64,000 bases of DNA. Origin: an uncultured Sphingomonadaceae bacterium (GTDB taxonomy: Bacteria > Pseudomonadota > Alphaproteobacteria > Sphingomonadales > Sphingomonadaceae). The position numbers were made by a program, and so were the translations under genes. The notes under the pieces are model-generated. The model did not search any database. It was not told where the DNA came from and saw nothing but the letters and a program-made list of their open reading frames with translations. Each line of letters starts with the position of its first letter. Position 1 is the stretch's first letter. The DNA is taken from the NCBI GenBank assembly GCA_947497315.1, contig CANMFX010000003.1:186001-250000 (forward strand), given 5' to 3'. Positions 1 through 8,700 of the stretch are shown here, in pieces.

Positions 1-146
1 TCATGCCGGGTCAGGATCAATTCAATTTTCTTGGAGCGCGACAGGCTGTCCAGCATGTCGAGATTTTCTTCGCCGGGAACGCCGAAAAGATATTCTACGC
101 CTTCATTTTCAAGACATTGGACGAATAAATCAGATGCTTTGGTCAT
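1..146 (-). CDS. Acetolactate synthase-like TPP enzyme (5' end only)
   Basis: Only the first 48 codons lie in the window; the gene continues beyond base 1. The start ATG at 146 is preceded by an AAGGA ribosome site six bases upstream. The translation begins MTKASDLFVQCLENEGVEY and contains FGVPGEENLDMLDSL. This is the N-terminal Pyr-domain signature of thiamine-pyrophosphate enzymes of the acetolactate synthase large-subunit family, where the loop after FG(V/I)PG packs against the cofactor. These enzymes decarboxylate pyruvate and condense it with a second 2-oxo acid. The fragment cannot separate the biosynthetic IlvB type from catabolic or otherwise annotated relatives, so I give no symbol. 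Confidence 0.8.
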   Translation of the reverse strand, partial: MTKASDLFVQCLENEGVEYLFGVPGEENLDMLDSLSRSKKIELILTRH

Positions 147-158
147 GTGGGTCCTTCC

Positions 159-175
159 CTGATCGGCATGATCAG
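159..175. promoter_or_regulatory. Short inverted repeat before the acetolactate synthase-like gene
   Basis: A perfect 6-bp stem (CTGATC, 5-base gap, GATCAG) ends 12 bases upstream of the start codon at 146 and abuts its ribosome site. It could be an operator or an mRNA hairpin that influences translation. Nothing else supports a function, so this is only a visible symmetry. The rest of 147-313 holds no gene that I can support. Confidence 0.2.
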
Positions 176-313
176 TATTTGCTCAAGATTATGGCAACGA
201 CCCCGGAATGATTTTTCCCCTCCAGAAAAAGACTCATCCCTACCCCTATGCTGTTGGTTGATAAGTCAAATTTTTATGTAAGTCACGTATCAATCGAAAA
301 ATTAATAAACAGC

Positions 314-1276
314 TCAATAACCGCGATCAAGATCGGCCACCGCGACCATATCATCGCCGTTCTGATAGCGCGCCAGATTTTCGACAAAACGGGCGGCAGC
401 GCGTTGAAACATCCGGGTTTGGGCGACGCCAGAAACGTGCATCGTGATGAAACAATTATCTGCTGTCCACAAGGGATCGCCCTTTGGTAGAGGCTCAGGA
501 TCGGTAACATCCAGCATCGCACCGCCAATGGCTTTGTTGTTGAGCGCCTCTACCAGCGCCGGTTGATCTACCAGTGACCCGCGTGCGACATTGATTAGCC
601 AGGCTGACGGTTTCATCGCGGCAAATTCATCCGCGCCCAGCAGTTTCTGCGTTTCTGTGGTCGCAGGCGCGGAGACGATCACCCAGTCAAACTCCCCGAG
701 CCGGGCCTGCCAGTCACCGGTGCCGATAACTTCTGTTCCCAATCCGGCGGGATCATCACTGGCGGTTCTTCGGACGGCGGTGACATCCATTTCGAAACCG
801 GACAGTTTTTTCGCAACCTGCTGGCCGATACCGCCATAACCGATGATCAGGGCTTTGCCGTCCGTCAGTTCAGCGGTGCCGGGTGCCTGTTCCGGCCATT
901 CCTGCTGATCCTGAAGTTCCAGCAATTTGTCGGTCCGTTTGGCCGCGGACAGCATGCCCATGACCACAAATTCGGCGATGGGGGAACTGTTCAATCCTGC
1001 CCCGTTGGTGACAATGGTACCTTGCTGTTTGAGCTGATCGAGCGGAAAATGCTCAACCCCAGCATAGATGCTGTTAAGCCATTTCAAGTTGGTTGCGGCA
1101 CCCAGCACCTGCGCCATCTTTTCCTTGTCATACATGTCGAACCAGCCGATTTCGGCATCCGGTGCAATCTCAATGGCTTCCTCGGTACTGGTGAACCAGG
1201 TAACATCAAGATCACCACAATGCGGTTCGACCAAGGGACGAACTAGAGATGCCATGGCAGCTATTGGTTTGCTCAT
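314..1276 (-). CDS. D-isomer-specific 2-hydroxyacid dehydrogenase family protein
   Basis: A 320-residue NAD(P)-dependent oxidoreductase of the D-2-hydroxyacid dehydrogenase family, whose members interconvert 2-oxo acids and D-2-hydroxy acids in the cytoplasm. The Rossmann nucleotide-binding loop GYGGIGQ is visible. It is followed by the catalytic arginine in NVARGSLVD, the acidic residue in DVTDPEPLP and the histidine in MHVSG. The start at 1276 is chosen because its ATG overlaps the cysS stop codon as ATGA, a typical translational coupling. An in-frame ATG at 1291 would overlap cysS further and is less likely. The substrate cannot be read from the sequence. Distant GyaR/GhrA-type relatives use glyoxylate or hydroxypyruvate. 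Confidence 0.88.
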   Translation of the reverse strand: MSKPIAAMASLVRPLVEPHCGDLDVTWFTSTEEAIEIAPDAEIGWFDMYDKEKMAQVLGAATNLKWLNSIYAGVEHFPLDQLKQQGTIVTNGAGLNSSPIAEFVVMGMLSAAKRTDKLLELQDQQEWPEQAPGTAELTDGKALIIGYGGIGQQVAKKLSGFEMDVTAVRRTASDDPAGLGTEVIGTGDWQARLGEFDWVIVSAPATTETQKLLGADEFAAMKPSAWLINVARGSLVDQPALVEALNNKAIGGAMLDVTDPEPLPKGDPLWTADNCFITMHVSGVAQTRMFQRAAARFVENLARYQNGDDMVAVADLDRGY

Positions 1277-2736
1277 ATCGAAATGCTCCATTCCCAGCGT
1301 AAAGGATCGCCATCCATAAGTTCTACACTCTGCGCCGTCAGTTCATCACGGATCGCATCGGCCGTTGCAAAATCTTTTTCCGCCTTGGCCTGTTGTCGCA
1401 GGTCCAGTTTTCGTTCGATCTCTTCTTCAGAAATTGTCACCTGTTCCGGTTTAACACGCAAATTTTCTCGCGTTAACGTTTCTAGTTGCAGACCAAATAT
1501 AGCATCCATCTCTTTCAGCAGCTCAAAGCGTTGGTGGGCGTTGATTTTTTTCAATCCCAAGAGTTCCTCGAGCAACGGAACAGCTTTGGCGCTGTTCAAA
1601 TCATCTGCCATTGCAGCCGATAGTTGATCACGCAGTTCCGTAATTTTTGGGTGCTCGCGATCATTGGCGGCTGAGGCATCAGTTTTTTCAAGGCGGGTTT
1701 TGAGATTCTCAATACCGATGATCATGCGCTTCAACCTTGTCAGCGCGGCAACCAGATTGTCCCAGGTAAATTCCAGTTCACTACGATAATGGGCCTGCAA
1801 ACACATCAAACGGTAGGCAAGGGGATGAATGCCCTTGTCGATCAGCACCTGCAACCGCAAAAAATCACCGCTTGATTTTGACATTTTTCCGGCACGGTCG
1901 ATCAGGAAATTATTATGCATCCAGATATTCGCACCGCTATGTTCGGAACAATTATGAGCCTGATTCTGGGCAATCTCATTGGGGTGGTGAATTTCACGGT
2001 GATCAATACCGCCGGTATGAATGTCAAACGTCTCACCCAGATATTTCATGCTCATCTGCGAACATTCCAGATGCCACCCAGGAGCGCCTTTGCCCCATGG
2101 ACTATCCCATTCCATCTGACGGGTTTCTCCGGAAGGTGTCTTGCGCCAAATCGCAAAATCCTGCGGATGCCGTTTGCCTTCAACCGTTTCGATGCGACCT
2201 TCTACATCATCGCTTTGGGTGCCCGCTAGCCGACCATAGTCCGGCACAGTGCTGGTATCAAAATACAGACCGCTTTCCAGTTCGTAGCAGTGTTTGTCGG
2301 CGATACCTTTTGCAAAGTCGATCATCTCTTCCACATGATCGGTGGCAATGGACCATTTTGCCGGCTGGCGAATGTTTAACCGTTCAATGTCCTGCCAGTA
2401 AGCATCGGTGTAATATTTGGCGATATCCCACGCCGACTTTCCTGACGATGCAGCCGCCTTTTCCATCTTGTCATCACCGGCATCAGCGTCAGAGGTCAGG
2501 TGGCCAACATCGGTGATGTTGATGATATGGGTCAGTTTTAGGCCGGTGGCGCTTAAGGTTCGGCCCAATAAATCCGCAAAAATATAGGCACGCATATTTC
2601 CGATATGCTGGTAGTTGTAGACTGTCGGCCCACAGGTATACACGCGGGCTTCGCCTTCATGAACCGGCGTAAACGGTTCGAGCTCGCGGGTGAGGCTGTT
2701 GAACAGCTTCAAGGGATGGCTGGTAGTGTCATTCAT
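1273..2736 (-). CDS. cysS: Cysteine--tRNA ligase
   Basis: Cysteinyl-tRNA synthetase, a class I enzyme that charges tRNA-Cys using ATP. The N-terminal zinc and HIGH region is present as CGPTVYNY followed by HIGN. The second signature KMSKSSG sits near residue 285, and the length (487 residues) is normal. The ATG at 2736 is preferred over a GTG two codons earlier (2742); the upstream GGCGGTGG sequence could serve either. It lies 45 bases downstream of the giant exoprotein gene on the same strand and overlaps the following dehydrogenase by 4 bases. Read-through from the large secretion operon is therefore possible, as I see no terminator in the 45-base gap. Confidence 0.97.
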   Translation of the reverse strand: MNDTTSHPLKLFNSLTRELEPFTPVHEGEARVYTCGPTVYNYQHIGNMRAYIFADLLGRTLSATGLKLTHIINITDVGHLTSDADAGDDKMEKAAASSGKSAWDIAKYYTDAYWQDIERLNIRQPAKWSIATDHVEEMIDFAKGIADKHCYELESGLYFDTSTVPDYGRLAGTQSDDVEGRIETVEGKRHPQDFAIWRKTPSGETRQMEWDSPWGKGAPGWHLECSQMSMKYLGETFDIHTGGIDHREIHHPNEIAQNQAHNCSEHSGANIWMHNNFLIDRAGKMSKSSGDFLRLQVLIDKGIHPLAYRLMCLQAHYRSELEFTWDNLVAALTRLKRMIIGIENLKTRLEKTDASAANDREHPKITELRDQLSAAMADDLNSAKAVPLLEELLGLKKINAHQRFELLKEMDAIFGLQLETLTRENLRVKPEQVTISEEEIERKLDLRQQAKAEKDFATADAIRDELTAQSVELMDGDPLRWEWSISI

Positions 2737-2781
2737 ATCCACCGCCTAGTGGTTTGGGATATAAAAGGTCAACCGGTCAAT

Positions 2782-5700
2782 TCACTCAGCAGGCTCAAGC
2801 GCGTTTTCTTCCTCTGGGCCGCCCTGACCACAATTTTCATCACCTTCAGCACATTCGGTATTTTCTTCTTCGCCGGCCGCTCCGTCGGCAACCCACAGAT
2901 CGTCGTTGCCCGCTCCGGTTACCGGCTCATCAATCAACGGATCATCGATATATTCTTCATTTTCCTTAATCTCGATGAGATTGGTCTCAAACGGATCGCT
3001 GACAACCGACCCGTCTTCCATTGGCGTTACCTCTTCTTCGATCACATCCCGTACAGGATCATCAATTTCTGGCTCTGGTGCAGGCGTGGGTGTTGGAGTA
3101 GGTGTGGGTGTCGGAGGTGGAGGGGCACCACAACTAGCCGGATCAAGGATGACACAGCCATTTATGGTCGAAAAGTCATCAAAGGTGACGGCGACATCTG
3201 TCTCCAACAATCCGTCTATCCCGGTTCGTCCACCAACAATGCCATTGATCACGATATTAGCGTTACTCCCGGCGCTGAGGCCATTGATGGTGAGTGTATC
3301 CACCGTAAAACCACGGCGTTCATCAAAAGAAACGCCAGGAACGGTATTTTGTATGAACAGGTCACCATCGACAACAAATTCTGCAATACCGCCACGGATC
3401 AGCCCGTCGTTGATGTTCAGACCATCACTGTTCTCCAGCCTCAGATCGACGGCACTTACATTCAACCCGGCGATATCTGCAAAGGCCTGATCCGTCATCG
3501 CATAGATATTCTGTGCGGTCAGCGTCATCAATCCAATTCCGCCGAATCCGCCATTGGCGTCGGTGATCTGGATAAGCCCGCCATTGGCGTTGATTCTCAG
3601 GTCGTTCAATGACGTCATGTTCAGGGTCGTGCTGGCGGATGCGTTGGTGACGTTGAGATTGCCATCAACCCGCGTAGACTGACCGGAATCGATGGTTAGC
3701 GTTCCGGAGAAACCGATATTGGCGTTTTGCTGCCCGCTCACATTATCACCGGTTTGGACGGTCAAGTCCTGAATGATCAGGTCGGGCGTGGTGTTGCCGG
3801 TTGCAGCTACAAAGAAGGTCAAATCCTGATTGGATTGAATGCGCGAGAATTCGAAATTATCCAGCGTATAGCCGCCAAGATCGGTGGCACCGCCCAAAAT
3901 CGCCTGATTGATGCCATTGCTCTCGATGAAAATATCATTGGTGCGTTCAAACTCGCCCACCTGGCCTGCACTTGCGATATTGATGTTGCTGGATGACAGA
4001 TCGATAGTCGTACCGCTAGCGAGCGCTTGAATATCGATCAGACCATCAGCAATAATCGTTAGATTATTGGCGGCTGTGGTATCGCTGTTGATAAGGGCAT
4101 CGGTTGCCGCCGTAATTGTTATATTGCCGCCAATGGAAACAACATTCTGACTCGTGGCACCACTGGACGGTGAAACCGGCACCGCGCCAACAGCGGTTGG
4201 CGTCGCTAGCGTCAAATTGACCGTGTTGGAACCACCGGTACTGGAGAGCAATATGTTTCCTGCCGCGGTGGCCCCGCGAACGTTGAGGTTCCCGACCGAT
4301 GATATGTCAATATTACCATCGCTCGCGTCTGCTCTGACTTCCAGTGTCCCGGTTGACCTCAGGAATATGTCTAAGCCGTCGGCAATTACATTGTCCGTAA
4401 GATCAATGTTGTCGCGCACGGCAATATTGCCGTCCACAGCGGTCAAAAGTGCACCGTCGCCGACAATAGTCTGCAGCTCAATACCCTGATCGCCCCTGAC
4501 GCTTGTGAAGTTGGACTGGTTTTGTGTGGCCACCAATGATCCAACGGTTACGATGCCCGATGAGTTGATATCAATGCCGCCATCGCTGGTGATGTTGTTG
4601 CCGGTAACATTGCCGATCGAACTGATACTCGCAGTGTCACCTGAATCCGCGGTGTCGAAAGAGGTTTGACCAGTCGCGAGAGTGCTGATCGATCCGGCAG
4701 AGGTCAGCGCGCCCGCATTGAGATCACCGCCTAGCGCGGTTAAAAACATGCGTTGAGACGCCGTTACATTGTTTACGGTGAGCGCACCGGTGCTGTTGAT
4801 GTTGATATCGTCACCGATCACATCACCGATTGTTATCGCGTCGCCATCCACGTCAATGTCGCCGCCATCCAGATCCATCGTTTCGACTGTTGAAGCGGTG
4901 AGTTCAATCAGATTGCCCGCTGCTGCATTTCCGATAAAAATGGATGCTGCATCGACCGTGATAGTGTCGCCAGCGTCAAGATCGCCGCCTGAAACATCAC
5001 TGTCCGAGAAAAAGGTTATGTTGCTATTCGCATCAATATTTCCGAAACCGATACTGCCGCTGCTGATATCGACATTTTCCGCGCCGGATGTCCCGCCAAC
5101 AAAAACGGATCCCGGTGCGCTCAGAATGATATCCGTTCCCGGAACATTGATCTGATCAAAGCTGAAATCACCACCGGCGTCATAATTTACATCACCAGCC
5201 CCGACCGTCAATATTCCGACGCTCATGCTGCCCGGTACGGAATAAAAGCCTTCCGATGCACCGCCGCGACCCTCGACTATTGTCAGCTCACCGCCTGTGT
5301 CGATGGCCGCCGCCGAAATGCTATCGCCGACAGTAATGCCAATATCATTGTCACTGTTAAGTGAACCCGAACCAAGCAGACTACCTGCTGCATCAATTCC
5401 TAATAGGCTGCTTGAGAGTTCTGCGTCGCGCAGATCCACATCACCTTCGGTGCTGTTCACAAATATTACATCACTGGCGATGAAACGGGACGGAACGCCG
5501 TCGGCGCCCATCACAATGTCGCGACGGGTAGATACGAGTATGCTGTTGGCGATAATATCGCCATTCTCGATGATCGCCTGGATTGGAACGCCAGCTTGGC
5601 CGATTTGAACAATATTGTCTGCGGCCAGCGCGCCAAGGCATAAATTGCCCTCCACGCAGCCTGCACTCAGCAGGCCATTATCATCAGACTGGCCATTAAG

Positions 5701-8700
5701 GGCTATCATAGCATTAGAAGGCGCATTGTTGATATCGGCACTGATTGAGCCGGCCGAAATCGTGCCTCCCAAACCGTCTATCGCATTTGCTGTCATTACT
5801 AAGGCGAAATCATTGGCATTGATGTTACCTGCCGCAACGATCGAAGCAATCGGGGTGGGCGGGGCACTCAACAGAGGAATACCCATGCCAATATCACCAG
5901 CCAGCAGCAGCAGATTATTCTCGCTAAGGAACGGGATTGAGGGATCCACCGTTTCCACGGGATTATTGGCCGCAGCAATGCTCGCACCGGATTGAACGAC
6001 TATGTCATCCCCGGTGCGCACCAGTAGAAGATTGTTGGAAATAAGATTTGTACCCGTCTGGAAAACTGCATTTCCGCCAGCTTCAATACGAATGGCGCCG
6101 GAGGATGAAATATCTCCCGTAAATGTTGCGCCAAAAATGGGGTCAAATTGTGGGAAGCTGAAGTCATCATTACTTCCAGCCCGGACATAAATGCCGTTCG
6201 ACACCAATATACCTGTGCTAAAGACAGAAGTCTCTGCAGGCCCTGTGACGGAAGCGTTGTTGAGCAAGGCATTTTGCCCAGCAGAAAAGTCAATATTTTC
6301 GAACGCCCTTAAATCCGCGGCCGATGCATTGGCCTCTGCACGAATGGTGATTGCGGCATCCGAATTGATAATCGACCCGGCCATGGCGTTAAAGTCGCTT
6401 TGCGCCCGCGCATCAAAGGTGCTGGCAACGTCAATGGATGTCGTAGCGGGCACTGTGTTATTTGTGTGGGAGACGAGAATGGACGCGCCGCTTATGACGT
6501 CCATCAAGCCGCCAACTACCAGTTGGCCTTCGCCATCATAGGCAAATTCAGCATTTCCGGCCACGTCGATAAAGACATCGTTAGTGACAGTGATCGGCCC
6601 GCTGTTACCGGACATAAAAAATCCACTGGCTGGCGCTGCTCCCGCCAGCGCTTCAGCGGTCAGCGACGCAAGGGTGATCAAACCGGCTGGATCTGTTGAT
6701 GTGTCTGTGATTTCGATACGGCCGCCAATGCCACTTGGAAAGCCACTGTCACCGGAATTAAACCCGTTCGCGATCATGTCGACATTGCCCAGCGTTATAA
6801 TGCCCGGGCTGCCTTCTTGCACTTCTATTGCGGATGTACCGCCTACACCCATACCGCCAATGCCGAATTCGCCGCTTGTGCCGTTGAAGGTACCGCCCGC
6901 TGCGCCCGCATCGCCGCCAAAGCCGGCTGCGGTAATGGTAACGTCATTGCCTGTCAGTGTGCCGCCCTGAGCGAGTAAACGCGCAGTACCGCCGGTTCCT
7001 TGACCGGCGTCACCACCATCTCCTGAAGCAGCGCCATAGGAATAGCCACCTGTGCCGCCCTGTCCGCCAAGCCCAGTGCTTGATAGTGTAAAGGGTGCGC
7101 CACCATTGACCGCATAGTTGGCGCCTGTACGAACGGCAATCTCGACCGTACCACCTGTGGCGGAACCACCGTCACCGCCATCGCCGCCATCGCCCAAGAA
7201 TTCGTCAAAACCATTGCCGCCATCGCCGCCGAAAGCATCGCTATTGGTGACCGGAGGTCCGCCGGTAGTAGTCAATATTCCGCCAGCACCAACGATTTCA
7301 AGTCTGGCGACGCCGCCTTGTGCATCGCCCCCATTTCCGCCATTTCCGCCAATACCGTCACTCGCGCCGCCCCTGCCACCGGTACCGTTGGACAATATTG
7401 TCGGTTGATTGAGCTGCACGGCCACATTGTTAACATTCAGTGTGGAAACACCCCCAATGCCGTCGCCTGCATTACCGCCTGTCAGACCATCACCGCCGTC
7501 GCCGCCGATCCCGCTGCTGTCGATTATATAGCTTGGATTGGTGGCGTCGTCCTGATTCAGGTTTATCGTTGCAAAGCCACCGGTACCGGTACCGCCATTG
7601 CCGCCACTTTCGGCGGCCTCACCAACCGTAACTCCTCTGCTATCGCCGCCATCGCTGCCGATTCCCAGCGACTGAACGGTCAACTGGTTGAAGCTGATCG
7701 TGCCGGTTGTATTGTTGAATGTTGCGCTACCACCTGTCCCGCTGCCGCCATTTCCGCCGGCACCACCCGGGATATCCATCCCGTTAATGTTATCTGAGTC
7801 AGCCAAGCCGCCTTCGCCGCCATAGCCGTCGGTGCTGACAAGCACTTCCTGGGCATTGACGACTGAAGTGCCATCCAGGTTGAAAGTTGCTGTCCCGCCG
7901 ATGCCGGTACCGCCGTCGCCGCCGCCTGTGCCACGACCCCTGCCGCCATCGCCCCTGATCGATGTGAAGGAGGTGAAGCGAACCGCATTGCCTAATGCAT
8001 CTACCCTGATCTGGTTGACGTTCAGTGTTCCTGATGTGGCGTTAAAGGTAGCATTGCCGCCAACACCCATTCCGCCATTGCCGCCATTATTTCCATTGCC
8101 GCTATCGCCAAAGCCGCCGTCTCCGCCAAGCCCGCTCGCGGTGATCGTCAAGCTATCAACGGTCGCGTTGCTGCCGTTGAGGTTGACGATGACATCGCCG
8201 CCCGTTCCAGTCCCGCCTGATCCTGCGGTACTGCCGACATTGTCGCCACCTGGTCCACCAGAGCCATCGCTGCTGACTGAAATGTCATCGGCGACAAATG
8301 TACCATCTAAAAGGTCAATCGTCGTTGTTCCGCCTACACCGGAACCACCATCGCCTTTGGGAAATCCCCCAAATCCCGCCTCCTCATCAAAAAACACCCT
8401 GCCGTCGGTGCTTAATGACAGATCATTTAGCGTCATGGACGCTGCACTGCCGTCCACCAACAGTCTGGTCGTTCCGCCAATTCCATTTCCAAGATCTGCG
8501 TCGCCCAGACCGTTTGCCGATGCGCCGAGGCGGCCAGTGAAGTTGATTGACGAATTATCTGCAAAAATCAGTATGTTGCCGCCCCGTCCGTTTACAGCGG
8601 TTGGCGAGGCCGGGCCAGAAAAGTCGAATATCTGGGCATTTGCAAAAAGGTCCCCATTTCGGCCGGTCAGGACACCGCCATTGCGGGAAATAACATTGAT

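Noticed and set aside
1872-2516. Plus-strand frame of 214 codons opposite cysS
   Set aside because: Antisense shadow of a confidently identified cysteinyl-tRNA synthetase; no ribosome site or recognisable domain.
6830-8380. Regularly spaced gccgcc-rich repeats as a CRISPR-like array
   Set aside because: Unit length varies, the sequence is in frame with a protein, and there are no identical repeats with unique spacers.
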